Origin: Phymorhynchus buccinoides
Lineage: Eukaryota > Mollusca > Gastropoda > Neogastropoda > Raphitomidae
Assembly: GCA_017654935.2 (NCBI GenBank)
Contig: CM065699.1
Location: 42,647,029-42,711,028 of the forward strand
DNA length: 64,000 nt
Direction of reading: 5' to 3'
The notes under the pieces were generated by a model. That model saw only the letters and a list, made by a program, of their open reading frames with translations. It had not been told where the DNA came from and did not search any database. The translations under genes were made by a program, and so were the position numbers. This document shows, in pieces, positions 1 through 12,589 of the stretch; positions within the stretch are counted from its first letter, which is position 1, and each line of letters opens with the position of its first letter.

Positions 1-318
1 TGTTCTAAATTTTAGAATGGTAAACACATAATTCTGAGGAAGTACTAAGTAGTAGGGATCAACACCATATGATGGTCTAAACATTCAATAGTTCATATAT
101 AATTCATCATTATCAACATGCATATACCAGGTTTGTAAGAAGCTATCTTTAAGACATCTCTTCACTTTCTCTTTGAACCATAAAGGATGTACATCAAGCA
201 AATTTTGATTCAACCAAAAACTACTTAAACCAATGTCATTTAATAACGTATGAATGCATTTGATATATTTATTTTCGTGTACATTTAATTCATACATTCT
301 CAAAAGGGTTTTATACAC
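1..318 (-). pseudogene. LINE reverse-transcriptase C-terminal remnant
   Basis: The minus strand reads YKTLLRMYELNVHENKYIK, then IGLSSFWLNQN, FLQTWYMHVDNDELYMNY, a TGA stop, and MFRPSYGVDPYYLVLP. This matches the post-RT region of invertebrate LINE ORF2 proteins (WLNQ, FLQTW, NYRxFK motifs). The TGA replaces an expected Arg codon in NYR, a CGA-to-TGA change. It continues off the low-coordinate end and lacks the RT core. Confidence 0.75.
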
Positions 319-1009
319 AATAAATGATAGCTTTTCACTTGCACTGTGATGGTGTGTTACTAGTTAAACCAAAATGATAACATTCTGGATTTAACAGTGA
401 CTGATACGGGATATTTTCCTGTCTCTCCAAATATCATGAAAGAAGGAGTCGATTGTCGCACTTTCAAAACCAACTTATAAATTTTTTTTGTCGAAGCTTG
501 AAACCGCAGGATGCGAGTCAGCGACTTGCAAACATATTTTTAAAGAAAAATTAGGGGTGGCCAGTGGCCACAAACTGATAAAACTTGCAAAATGTGACGT
601 AAAAATATAAATAACAGCAATTGTAGAATGACGCACGGTGTTCTAAGTGCTGTATGTCTGCTCAAACACAGGACACGAGAGCTGATGGTAGATTAACTTC
701 CCCTGTTTGACCGATTGAATTAGGCAAGAGCACTCACACACACCATGAAATTACTCCCCTTAATTATTTCCGAACAATTCCTATTGTGACTCAGAACCAC
801 GAAAGGGACATTAAGTCGATGGACTAGTTTCACACAACAACAGGCTTGCAAAGTCAAAAATATCTTCTTTTGTTTTAAAATAAATTTAAATTAGCATCTC
901 ATTCATAAAGGTTAATGTTTATTGTGGTCTCTAAATACTCCCCCAAAGTGTTTCTGTCATCGTGTGCATGCTTACCCTTGTGTCCTTGATGTATTAGTTT
1001 CTTTTTGTG
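319..1009. other. AT-rich flank, nothing recognised
   Basis: No coding frame, inverted repeat or known repeat family was recognised here. Confidence 0.6.
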
Positions 1010-1470
1010 CCCTCCGTCCTACATCATCATCATCATATAGTAAAAAGCCAAGTGTCCGTGTGTGTGTCTGAAACACAAAACGGGCCTTATAACTCCGCCG
1101 TTTTTCGACCGAATCGCTTCAAATTTGCTGTGAGCCCTAACGGGGCGATGGCAACGGCAACCCAGGAGGCCGTGTCATTTGCGCGGTTTGGCAAATGCGC
1201 GAAACGCGCATCCGCCGGCCTCTCGGCGCCCGTATCTCCGGTGTTTCTGGACCGATTGCCTTCTAATTTGGCAGGCAGATGACCGGGGACGGTGACTATT
1301 CGGTTCAGCAACGCGCGCGCTATACGACTCCGCCGTTTCTTAACCGAATCGCTTCAAATTTGCTGTACTCAGCGTTACCAGTACTTGGCGTTACCGTTGC
1401 TAGGCGTTACCGTTACTAGGCGTTACTGGCACTCAGCGTTGCGCTAGTATTTCTGATTTTTCGATGCGTT
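1010..1470. repeat. GC-rich dispersed repeat with internal duplication
   Basis: A motif of about 40 bp (ACTCCGCCGTTT, CCGAATCGCTTCAAATTTGC) occurs at 1091-1131 and 1327-1366. It is followed by an 18-bp GGCGTTACCG-type minisatellite at 1370-1442. Short open frames on both strands are composition artefacts. Confidence 0.6.
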
Positions 1471-1479
1471 ATTTCATGC

Positions 1480-2050
1480 TTAAAGGGACACCCTGACGGA
1501 TGAGTTTTTGCAAGAAACACGTTGAGATCACCAGGAAAACACCCTTTACAGAGCTCGCAACACTCACTTTGCTCTAGTTTCCAAGAAATCAAACCGTCAA
1601 ATCGGCGATTCCTTCTTGGCGGAGGTGCTGGAAGTCAAATTCTTTACGGTGAAAGAGAAGTCATGTGACTTCTCTTTTCTAATGGCCGCCTGAGTTTAGA
1701 CCAAATCGTTTGCACAATTTGTTTGTACAATACAAGCCTCTTTTTATAATTTTTTTTATGCAGTTTACCTAAAGGAGATTCGCTCACAACAAAGAAACTA
1801 GCTCCATTTTGTTTTTTTTACTGTACTACAAAAAAAAGAAAAAGCTTCAACCACAATGAGTGACCTCCACCCACCCCATCCAAAATGGCTTATCTCCCCG
1901 GCATCGCCGCTAAGGAGGAATTGCCCTTTTTGACGGTTTGATTTCTAGGAAACCAGAGGAAAGTGAGTGTTCCGACCCTTGAAAAGGCTGTCTTTCCGGT
2001 GATCTCGACGTGTTTCTTTCAAAATATCCTCCGTCAGGGTGCCCCTTTAA
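1480..2050. mobile_element. Long-inverted-repeat (foldback) element
   Basis: The two ends are imperfect inverted repeats of about 165 bp: TTAAAGGGACACCCTGACGG on the left and the complement of CCGTCAGGGTGCCCCTTTAA on the right. Both arms carry AAACACGT(T/C)GAGATCACC and AGAAATCAAACCGTCAAA. The 220-bp centre has no transposase frame, so it is non-autonomous. Confidence 0.8.
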
Positions 2051-2099
2051 GTAATTAATCTATGCATTTCGTTGTACGTCCTTGCTTGTAAACAGACTC

Positions 2100-2510
2100 G
2101 CAGTCACACCCCGGCTTGCTCAGCTCGCAGAATCCGAAACCAATAAATAATAATAATAATAATTAATAATGCTTATATAGCGCATAATCTTGCAAAGCAA
2201 CTCAATGCGCTTTTCACTCACCATTCGCACAAACATTTATAACTGACTGGTTCACGTATCCTCACCATACATCTCTATGAAAATGAATACATATTAGAGA
2301 ATGCATCGCATATAATCATAACACAACACACCAACACCCACCTCCCTTCAACACCACCACAACAGCAGCATCTCTGGACAGGAAGGGTCTGATGGAGGCG
2401 ATACGCCTTAGCTCTAAGAAAGATGCACGACAAACACTAAATATTTGCTCCTGCATCGACATGTCCAAGGGGAGCGAATCTATGTTATAGGCCGTCAGGA
2501 GGAGTTTCTA
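2100..2510 (+). repeat. Dispersed-element fragment split by a LINE/SINE tail insertion
   Basis: CAGAATCCGAAACCA (to about 2142) and AGGGGAGCGAATCTATG (from about 2468) are adjacent parts of the element seen whole at 33715-33915. Between them lies a reversed TTATTATTA-tailed retroposon end (TTATATAGCGCATAATC, about 2151-2220). Confidence 0.6.
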
Positions 2511-2803
2511 TCTCTAGCATTAGGGTTGAATTGAAATACAAGTAAGCTTACAAAGCGCATGTGAACAATTATCCTAAAATAAATGATCTTCTAAAACTTC
2601 TAAGCCAATTATCCTCGTAGCTTTTCCACTCCTTTCGTCCGTTAAATTGAGGATGATTCAAAGTCAAATTCAAGTTCAAACTGATGCATCTTTATTGCTA
2701 TTGGCAAAAAAAACCCAACAAACACACAACATTATCCATAGGGCCTATAATATTCCGATAATCACGGCAGACAAGACTGAAATGAAATGAAAAGTGTAAC
2801 AAC

Positions 2804-2807
<4 letters not shown>

Positions 2808-2895
<88 letters not shown>
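2808..2895 (+). repeat. (GA)n microsatellite
   Basis: About 44 uninterrupted GA units. The surrounding open frames encode only Arg-Glu or Ser-Leu repeats. Confidence 0.98.
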
Positions 2896-2898
<3 letters not shown>

Positions 2899-3040
2899 GA
2901 GATAAAAAGATTCAATTCAAACAATTTTTTTATGAATATGCCTTCTGCCCGTATCATAGGGAGGCTGGTGGAGGGGGTTATAATGACACATAACATTCGC
3001 ATCAAAAACTAGAAAATAACACCACTTCCTGTGGATTTAA

Positions 3041-3278
3041 CCCTTTCACCGCCAAAGTCGCATTTTAGCACCACAGTGATTTAACACCTATGTTACTAAA
3101 AGGCATCACATTGGGGTCTATTATCCAAAGACCCTATTGTTTTAGTTTTGGGAAGTAAGGATAGACCTTATTTTATATCTGTCACAGAAGAATCCCCAAT
3201 ACTGCAGATGGATTTTGTTCTCTATCCAGGTAAATTGAATGGACATTTTTGGTTGAAATATGGCTGGCGGTGAAAGGG
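3041..3278 (+). mobile_element. TTAA-flanked MITE, family A
   Basis: Inverted ends CCCTTTCACCGCCA and TGGCGGTGAAAGGG, flanked on both sides by TTAA. The TTAA target and CCC/GGG termini are the signature of piggyBac-type non-autonomous elements. The body shares GTCACAGAAGAATCCCCAAT and AAGGATAGACC with eight other copies in the window. Confidence 0.9.
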
Positions 3279-3282
3279 TTAA

Positions 3283-3797
3283 AACAGTTAAGCAAAAATA
3301 AATAAATTAGTAAGTAAATAAATAAACAGATATAAATAAATATGTAAATGAAAGAGAAAAAAACAACAACAAATAATCCGATTAGATATTGAGTCGATGA
3401 AACAGATGGTTAAGCAATCAATCAGCCAGAACTAGTCGATTACAAATATACCAAACTATTAAACTATCAAACAACCAATCATCCATTATTAATCAATAAA
3501 TAATCAGAACAAGTAAGCAGTCCAACGTCAATCAGCCACCGATAATTAATGAATGCACCAAACTAATTCAACAAACCACCATTAGTCAACAAATTTACCA
3601 GATAAACCATCAACAGAGTGGTCAATAATTCTTTTAACCAAACGGTCAAGAGCAAGCATCTGATTAAAGATACAAGGTGATACTATGCGTAGACACTCAC
3701 ATTTTTAAAGGTAGGTAAATGTGAAAGAGCATTAATGACTCAACACAAACTAATAGCGATAACTCAACTTGAATCAACATACACAGCACTGAACCTA
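3283..3797. other. AT-rich spacer, no feature recognised
   Basis: Simple AAATAAATAAAT stretches and CAATCA-rich sequence only. Confidence 0.6.
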
Positions 3798-4424
3798 TGG
3801 CGCGCCGAATGACCAAAACTCTATCTAGCAGTTCGACAGAGTTTAAAAACCATACTGAACTGTTAGATACAGTTTCTAAACTATAGCTAGCAGTTAGATA
3901 GAGTTTCTAAACTCTGTCGAGCAGCTAGACAGAGTTTCTCGTCGTAAAACTCTATCGAACGCGCCATTTTGATACTTTTTTTAAACGAAGCATTTCATTG
4001 GTAGATAGGACTAGTATCTTTGACTGTGACCTACACCTAGCCTAATAGGTGGCATTCTACGAACTCGTTTAGCGGCTTCAATTACAGATGAAACGCCAGG
4101 AAGATTCGCTCGTTGAAATCGTTCAGCTGCCATGTTTGTTTGACTACATGTAGGGGCCTAGGCCTATCGTCTTATTCAAATTCACGGGTCACTGCCCTGC
4201 CAAGGCCACAAACTTGTCGCTGAAGCCATGTACCAATCAGAAATCGCGATAGAAAAACTATATCTCGATAGGGTTATTTTGTGGAAACCCTATCTAGCTG
4301 TTCGACAGAGTTTTAAAACTCTATCGAACAGCTAGACAGGGTTTTCAAACTCTATCGAACTGATAGATACAGTTTCGAAACTCTATCGAACAGCTAGATA
4401 GAGTTTTGTATCTTTGGCGCGCCA
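3798..4424. mobile_element. TA-flanked inverted-repeat element with palindromic subterminal repeats
   Basis: Ends are TGGCGCGCC and GGCGCGCCA with TA outside each (3796-3797, 4425-4426). Both subterminal regions hold several copies of a near-palindromic block of about 27 bp of the form AACTCTATC-RAACAGCTAGA-TAGAGTT. The 300-bp centre has no transposase frame. Confidence 0.85.
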
Positions 4425-4426
4425 TA

Positions 4427-4724
4427 TGAACCATAGAGGGTTAGAATTGAGCAAATTGTCATTCAACAAACGATATGTACAGAAAGAGTAATAACGTACA
4501 AAGAATACGAAATATGCCCAGAATGTGGTATTCACTACGTTTTGATCAAACTAAAACGAGATATTCTAGAAGAATTAATGTGTCACAGGGTCTTGATAAA
4601 CAAGCAAAACCGTGAAGGGCATCTGACATGGATACACAATGCTCACAAACTTCGGCAAACACACATTTGTCTGTCTAAATAACATGGAAGTATAAACTCG
4701 CGTTGAACATTGTTATTTTGTGTA
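4427..4724. other. Spacer, no feature recognised
   Basis: Unique-looking AT-rich sequence with no open frame or repeat match to the rest of the window. Confidence 0.55.
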
Positions 4725-6090
<1,366 letters not shown>

Positions 6091-6284
6091 ACAGGGCGGG
6101 GAGGGGGGTACGGGGGGTAGAAACCACTTGATATATAAAAAAAAAAGCAGAACAGTCTCGTGCAGAAAAAAGGGATCCCTGCTGTTATAATTTCCATGAC
6201 GTGGGACGAACAAAGCCAGGCCACGCAAACACGTTCAACAACAGTACATGTTATAATGAAAAGACATAAAGCACACATTTAGTT

Positions 6285-6400
6285 TACAGTCACAGAGGCG
6301 CCTCTGCCAAGTAAGGGTTGCTCCCACCTGGAGAGCGTGTCGCAGCCAGAGGCGCGCCACCCTTTTTCTTTTTTTGCATTCGATTTTTTGTATGACTGAT
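6285..6400 (-). mobile_element. SINE 3' domain fragment
   Basis: The minus strand reads GCGACACGCTCTCCAGGTGG then GAGCAACCCTTACTT, the 3' domain shared with the SINEs at 31005, 33199 and 34869. The tRNA-like head is missing. Confidence 0.7.
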
Positions 6401-6518
6401 GAGGAAAGAAAGTGTGTGTGTGTGTGTGTGTGGTGTGTGTGGGGTGTGTGTGTACATTGACAATGACCATTTTTTGTTTTTTCTTTTTCGTTGCCAACTG
6501 GGTTTTAACGTGTGCTAC

Positions 6519-7018
6519 NNNNNNNNNNNNNNNNNNNNNNNNNNNNNNNNNNNNNNNNNNNNNNNNNNNNNNNNNNNNNNNNNNNNNNNNNNNNNNNNNN
6601 NNNNNNNNNNNNNNNNNNNNNNNNNNNNNNNNNNNNNNNNNNNNNNNNNNNNNNNNNNNNNNNNNNNNNNNNNNNNNNNNNNNNNNNNNNNNNNNNNNNN
6701 NNNNNNNNNNNNNNNNNNNNNNNNNNNNNNNNNNNNNNNNNNNNNNNNNNNNNNNNNNNNNNNNNNNNNNNNNNNNNNNNNNNNNNNNNNNNNNNNNNNN
6801 NNNNNNNNNNNNNNNNNNNNNNNNNNNNNNNNNNNNNNNNNNNNNNNNNNNNNNNNNNNNNNNNNNNNNNNNNNNNNNNNNNNNNNNNNNNNNNNNNNNN
6901 NNNNNNNNNNNNNNNNNNNNNNNNNNNNNNNNNNNNNNNNNNNNNNNNNNNNNNNNNNNNNNNNNNNNNNNNNNNNNNNNNNNNNNNNNNNNNNNNNNNN
7001 NNNNNNNNNNNNNNNNNN
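6519..7018. other. Assembly gap of 500 N
   Basis: Exactly 500 N, so probably a gap of arbitrary length. All open frames across it are meaningless. The LINE ORF1 remnant at 7278-8074 points towards this gap, so the rest of that LINE may be in it. Confidence 0.99.
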
Positions 7019-7277
7019 AATAATGCTTGGTTTCAACTCATCCATACGACACAATAATTCACTTTTCTTATTTAAAAAAACTATCTACATTACTGTACAA
7101 GACCGTGACAGAATCAACAGAATCTGACAAACAGTTAGAACTTTTTGTGTTAAGACCTTCCCTTTTACTGTTAAAACCATCACCTTTGTTGTTAAGACAA
7201 ATATTTTTATTGTTAAAACTATCACTAGATAAAAGTACAGAAACATCAGTATTTACAGTTTGTTCAGAACATGTCAG

Positions 7278-8074
7278 TCACTGGTCAGAAGTACTGTCCT
7301 TTGGGTCAGTCTTTTGGAGTTCTGATTTCTTCATGACCCTGCCGTTCCTGATTATTAGATCCTTTTCCCCCCCTTTTTGCTCCCTTTCTTTTTTTTCAGC
7401 TCGCAACGCTCTGTACATGTCCCGCTCTTTGGGGGTGTAATCTGCATTTATGTAGATCCTTTTTGCTTGCTCTGACTGTCCTTCGTTCAATTTTGCAGCA
7501 CTACTTAGGATCTCTCTTTTTTTCTGTTCACAGCTGACGGTGAGCTTCAGCATTCTTGGCCTGTTTCCCCCCTCCCTCCCCAAACGTATAGGTTCACTCA
7601 AATCGCCATCTGTCACATCGGCAATTTTGTCTATGACTTTCTTGGCAAACACCAAGTCGTCCTGCTTTTTTTTTCATCAGTAGAGGTTTTGGAGCTCTCT
7701 TTCAGGTTCACTATGATTATATTCTTTTTCCTCCTTTCTTTTTCTCTCTCTTCATCCAGAGCCTCAGAGACCTTCTTTTCTACCATGTTTTCCATTTTTG
7801 CCTCAGAGTCAGACCCTGTTTTCAGTTTGGCATCTATGCTATCCAGCCTATCAGTCAGTTTTGAAATGACTTTCATCATTTCACGTATCAGTGTGTCAGT
7901 TTTGGACTTAGGCTCTGCATCTTCCTTAAGGCATTTGGGACAAACCCACTGAAGGCTAGGCTTATTGAGCGCATTGAAAAGATCATCAGAGAGGTCTGCA
8001 CACTCCTGGTGAGACCATTTCCCGCAACAGAAGCACTCAATACAATCATCATCTTCACATGTTTTGTCGCACAA
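7278..8074 (-). pseudogene. Non-LTR retrotransposon ORF1 with PHD-like finger, frameshifted
   Basis: The upstream frame (7631-8074) has a Cys/His finger: CDKTC, CIECFCCGKWSHQECADL and WVCPKC, a PHD arrangement found in CR1-type LINE ORF1 proteins. A Glu/Lys-rich coiled coil and KKNIIIVNLKESS follow. After a T9 run near 7665 the frame shifts and continues in 7278-7655 (FAKKVIDKIADVTDGDL, PRMLKLTV, RIYINADYTPKERDMYRAL), which is typical of the RRM/C-terminal part of ORF1. The N-terminus is cut by a TG microsatellite and ORF2 is not present. ORF1 proteins bind the element's RNA. Confidence 0.82.
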
Positions 8075-8086
8075 CTCAAGCTTGTA

Positions 8087-8089
<3 letters not shown>

Positions 8090-8134
<45 letters not shown>
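8090..8134 (+). repeat. (TG)n microsatellite
   Basis: About 22 TG units, at the truncated 5' end of the LINE ORF1 remnant. Confidence 0.95.
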
Positions 8135-8464
8135 CTATTATTATGTTTGTACATGTTATACTTGCGGCCATTTTTAAAGAAGTCGTTTTTTAAAAAGATC
8201 AAAATTGAAAATTTGTGTATTCAAAGGGTGCTGGTGAGTCCTTGAACAACTCAAGCTATGGCTCCCCCCCCCCCCCCCCCCCACCCCACCTGCGTGCGCA
8301 TCTCGACCCTTCTAACGGAAGTGTCGCCATCTTAGTCAGATTTGTGTGTAAACAGCATCGATCTGGCATTTTTCAAACAAAGTTACTTACTAAGATGGCG
8401 GTCTCCCATAATATGGCACGCTCCTTGTGGCCGGATATGACGACACGTGGGTACAAGCCATTAG

Positions 8465-9227
8465 CAGGCATCAGAATAGTCTGAAGTCCCATCCTCTGAA
8501 AACCGTGGTTAAGATTAAGATTAAAATTATAGCCCCGTCGACAACAAAGGCCATGTCAGGGCTGTCACCACGTTAAATCTTACCACATATTAAAAAGGGA
8601 TAAAAACACAAGGTAAAAACAAAATCAAAGTTTTTTTGTTCAAAAACTTTAATCAATCACAAACTCAGTTTCCGTGAAATGATGAAGTGGCTGTCACATG
8701 GCGTGCTCGCGCGTGTGTGTGTGCGTGTGCGTGCGTGTGTGTATGTGTGTGTGTTTCTGTAAGTTGTGTACCTTTTTCAAGATATGCGTTTTTGTTCATT
8801 TGTATATATGTACTTTTCTATATTCTACTCATGTAAAATTTATGTATGTTCGTCATGTTCTATAAGATAATTATATTCTATGCTGTATTTGCATTAAATA
8901 TGTAAAGCGCTTAGAGCCCTAAATCAGAGAATAGGCGCTATATAAATAATCATTATTATTATTAAACTTAGCAAGTAAAAACATGACACGTCTGAAAACT
9001 GTGGTGAAAGGGCCATCAAGGCCCCAGACTGAAGAGGGACAACACTGAAATGAGTTCCCAACATGACCAAAAAGGCTTAATATTGTGATAAATCACTTTG
9101 AAATGCTATTTAATAGAAATGACAACGCTGAATAAGAAAGCAAAACCTCTGACAAGAGAAGCCAATGCTCTGTCAGAAATTCTTAATCCTCTGAAATTTG
9201 CAGATCCTCTGACAATTCTGATGCCTG
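8465..9227. mobile_element. CAGGCATCAGAAT inverted-repeat element, copy 1, with nested insertion
   Basis: Starts CAGGCATCAGAAT and ends ATTCTGATGCCTG. Landmarks are TGAAGTCCCATCCTCTGAAA, GGGCCATCAAGGCCCCAGAC and TCTGACAAGAGAAGCCAATG. About 480 bp (roughly 8507-8990) interrupt it, including a reversed-complement-type hairpin AAGCGCTTAGAGCC...GGCGCTATATAAAT with an ATTATT tail. Two further copies are at 26154 and 27501. No transposase. Confidence 0.8.
8890..8965 (+). mobile_element. LINE-type 3' tail (GCGC hairpin plus ATTATT repeat)
   Basis: AAGCGCTTAGAGCC...AGGCGCTATATAAATAATC followed by ATTATTATT. The same tail follows a LINE ORF2 C-terminus at 31825-32490, so these are LINE 3' ends or SINEs that borrow the tail. 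Other solo tails: 2151-2220 (-), 9757-9832 (-), 14786-14855 (-), 16705-16785 (-), 21310-21360 (+), 25041-25112 (-), 39100-39162 (+), 58384-58443 (+). Confidence 0.75.
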
Positions 9228-9237
9228 TATTAGACTG

Positions 9238-9350
9238 TGTGTGTGTGTATGCGCGTGTGTGTGTGTGTGTGTGTGTGTGAGTGTGTGTGTGTGTGTGTGT
9301 GTGCATGTGTGTGCGAGTGTTTGTGTGTGTGTGCGTGTGCATGTGTGTCC
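9238..9350 (+). repeat. (TG)n microsatellite
   Basis: Interrupted TG run with CG and AG variants. Confidence 0.95.
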
Positions 9351-9611
9351 ATGCAGAAGCGTGTGTTTGTAAAACATGTACATGCGTCCATTTACGCGCA
9401 TTCACACACCTCTGATAACGTAACTACTTTCGCAGATAAAACAATGATACACTCATGACACAACTAGAATAATATTATATTTTATTTGCTACGCAGCAAT
9501 CACAATCAACACATTTCATACAAATAAACTCGCTGATCATAATCATAAAAAAAAGCCATGTGTTGTATATTTTAGAATACACACAGTCAGAATTGATGTA
9601 CAGACATAATA

Positions 9612-9745
9612 ATCTTCTTCTTCTTCTTCTGCGTTCCCAGGCCATATGGCCATAATGGGTAAGGTACGTATGTGTCCGGTTTTTGTTCAGTTTTCACTGG
9701 TCTCCCCGCTGCATACAGACGACACATTCCGATTTTGGAGGAGAC
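9612..9745 (+). mobile_element. SINE-body fragment
   Basis: CTTCTTCTTCTGCGTTCCCA, GGCCATATGGCCATA, TTTTCACTGGTCTCCCCGCT and CACATTCCGATTTTGGAGG match 60345-60445 (plus) and 32740-32830 (minus). It is the (GAA)n-ended side of the SINE-like repeat. Confidence 0.65.
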
Positions 9746-9835
9746 ATAATAATATTACCCCTAATAATAATAATAGTGAAGCATTTATATAGTGCATTCC
9801 TCCACCAAATGTGGAGCTCTATGCGCTTAACAACA

Positions 9836-10237
9836 ACAACAACACAAAAATTAAAAGCAAGAAATTCAACAAGGACATAATTATAATCGCTCACACACAT
9901 ACAAATAAGCATACACATACCCCCCCCCCCCCCCCCACCATTATCATCACCACAATCACTACCACTCACCCCACCCACAATACATGATACAAACTGTTGA
10001 ATAAAGCATCAACATTCACTCTCTCTGTCGCTCTCTCTTTCTCTCTCACTCTCCCTTTCTGCCCCCCCCCCATCTCTATGCATATCAACACATACACACA
10101 CAACAAAACGCACAGACCCAATCCATTTGTAAGATTATTTCAATAAAATATGATCATTATTTCTTTTTAAATAGAGGCACATACACAGACAAATACACAC
10201 TTAGCAACACAAAAAAAATCATCATATTCCTTTTTAA
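9836..10237. other. Low-complexity CA/C-rich spacer
   Basis: Contains poly-C (9921-9936), CT-rich and CA-rich sequence; no coding signal. Confidence 0.6.
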
Positions 10238-10497
10238 CACTTCTAGCACCACGGGCGAATGTATTTGCCCAGTACATGATGTACTGTAACATCACACTTC
10301 ACTCCCACCAAATGCAAAGACATTCACTGCCAAGCACTCTGCCATGTGTTTGTCTATTTTCAGAGCTTGTTACGTCAGTGGTTTTTTTTCCGTTAAAGCA
10401 ACGTACGCGCACTGGACCAAAAAGTTACTCCCCTCTGTTGGTTGAGATGCAACGGACAACCAAGAACGTCCAAAAAAAATACATGGCGCTAGAAGGG
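10238..10497. mobile_element. TTAA-flanked MITE, family C
   Basis: Between TTAA at 10234-10237 and 10498-10501. Ends are CACTTCTAGCACCA and TGGCGCTAGAAGGG. Internal landmarks GGGCGAATGTATTTGCCCAG and CCACCAAATGCAAAGACATT recur in the broken copy at 14716-15473. Confidence 0.8.
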
Positions 10498-10683
10498 TTA
10501 ATTAAATACAGGCTCATTCACAGACAAAGGGACAAATTCAAAACAACAACAAAACAAGATGGCGACGCCATGTAAACATAGTCCCAGTTACCAGCAACAC
10601 CCACACACATCAGAACCACACACAAAAATAAAAGTTGGAAAATGCCACTTGATGTAAATTTATAATTTTTGTAAATTTAGAAT

Positions 10684-10736
10684 GATCTCCCTTGAATTTC
10701 ATCAAATTTGACTGATGAAATTCAGAGGGAGTTAAT
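10684..10736. repeat. Imperfect hairpin of about 50 bp
   Basis: CTCCCTTGAATTTCATCA is followed by TGATGAAATTCAGAGGGAG; the arms pair with one bulge around an AATTTGAC loop. Possibly a miniature palindromic transposon core. Confidence 0.6.
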
Positions 10737-11369
10737 TTTGGACTCTATGGTCATTGTGTATTTTTGTGTTTAATAATTTCCTATATTGGTATAACATTGT
10801 TTAGAAATAAGATATTTTGCAACAAAGTATACTTACACACACTCCACCTTGAAAATAATCTGTTTTTTTCAATATTCAAATTTTGTCACTGGGATTACGT
10901 TGATATGGCTTGTCGTTCTGTGAATCTGACATGATGGGCAGCATCTGCAAGGTCTAAGGAATCATTGTACCAAGTTTCATTATGATCGGAACGAGCGGCG
11001 TGGGAGCAACGCCCAGAAGATGGGACAGCAAAACAAAAAAACAAAAAACAAAAAAGTTTCATTATGATCGGTCTAGTGGTTTAGGTGCTATGGACTGGAG
11101 CACATTTTGGTCACACACAGACGCACATACACACAGACAGCAGAGAAACACACAGCCCTCGTCCCCATCGTAATGTGGTCACGTTCTTATAGACCAGGGA
11201 CTACAAAAAAAACCCACCACATTTTGAAGAATGTCACCGATTTCTTTGCAATCCCAAGCCCCTAAATGTCTGAATCAATCAATCAATCAACATTTATTGT
11301 CTTTAAAACATAAAGAATTTCTTTGTCTGTCATGCACATAAAACACAAATAAACGTAGAAATAATAAGA
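10737..11369. other. AT-rich spacer with a dispersed-element fragment
   Basis: At 10985-11030 GGAACGAGCGGCGTGGGAGC and AGAAGATGGGACAG match 33855-33905. TCATTATGATCGG occurs at 10978 and 11057. Nothing else was recognised. Confidence 0.5.
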
Positions 11370-11529
11370 CATAACACACACACACACTCTCTCTGTGTCT
11401 AATATCATGAGAAGTGGATAGACATTCAATGAAAGACACACACACACTCTCTCTCTGTGTCTAATATCACGAGAAGTGGATAGACATTCAATGAAAGACA
11501 CACACACACACACTCTCTCTCTCCTCTAA

Positions 11530-11579
<50 letters not shown>

Positions 11580-11582
11580 ACA
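11370..11582. repeat. Compound CA/CT microsatellite with a 65-bp tandem unit
   Basis: TAATATCATGAGAAGTGGAT plus AGACATTCAATGAAAGACAC recurs at about 11400 and 11462, separated by CA and CT runs. Confidence 0.85.
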
Positions 11583-11980
11583 CAAAACTGTTGTATTATA
11601 GATGGCTTGATGTAAAAAAGCAAACCATTATTGCTTATTCAATGTTCCATCTGAAAATCAAAATTTTGACTTTTTGACTTTGACTTTGACTTTGACACAC
11701 ACACACATACAGAGCTTAAACCAACAGTTTGTATAAAGTAAAATAGGACAATATGCATAAAACAAAATTAAAATGAATGCCAATGACTCAGCAAAATGTA
11801 CACGCATTGATCGAAATGACGAGCATGGAACTTCACTTGTAGACGACACTCTGCCTTTGTTTCTCTAGAACGCGGGCAAAGATCAATGTAGCGTAAACAG
11901 TGCAGGGTGGCAGCAACGTCTTGCAATTAGCCAGTGCCAGTGCTTTGTGAGGAATCTTTACCATAATTTTATAGATATAT

Positions 11981-12038
<58 letters not shown>

Positions 12039-12109
12039 TGTGTGTGTTGTGTGTGTGCTAAAATACATGCATGCTGAAGATACTACAATTGAACAATCCA
12101 TTTAGTGCC

Positions 12110-12142
<33 letters not shown>

Positions 12143-12229
12143 GACTGGCATGTATGCATTCTCTCTCACACATGCTCACACACACACATGGTGACATGCA
12201 TGCATTCACATTTAAACACGAACATGCGC

Positions 12230-12264
<35 letters not shown>

Positions 12265-12389
12265 TAGGTACCCACATACAGACACAGACGAGACCGGCAT
12301 GGATGCATTCACACAAATAAACAACAAAAACAAACCCACACATGCATGTACATCAAAGTGCTAGAATATGTTGGAAACAAAAGAGACTA
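11583..12389. repeat. Spacer with GA, GT, CT and CA microsatellites
   Basis: A (GA)n to (GT)n run at 11983-12056 and CT/CA runs at 12110-12145 and 12228-12262. The remainder is unremarkable, with no coding exon. Confidence 0.8.
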
Positions 12390-12545
12390 TCCCCCGGAAG
12401 TCGGAGTGTGGCGGCCCACGTGGCAGGGTAATAAAAAACCACACGGTCGCACACGTCATGTTCTCATCCGCAGCTGATGCACTTGTACCATAGCGTTCAA
12501 GTGCTTCTGCTGTTGGGATGATCCCTGGAGTACGAAAACAACAAC
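12390..12545 (-). repeat. Dispersed repeat shared with 61850-61980
   Basis: GAAGTCGGAGTGTGGC, GGTAATAAAAAACCAC, GATGCACTTGTACCATAG and TGGGATGATCCCTGGAGT are present here and, inverted, at 61850-61980. Confidence 0.7.
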
Positions 12546-12589
12546 ACTATGCAGTACATGTATGACAGTTTCCTGTCAATTATGAGCGC

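Noticed and set aside
6399..7127. Open frames across the N block
   Set aside because: They consist of unknown bases; the gap has no stops by definition.
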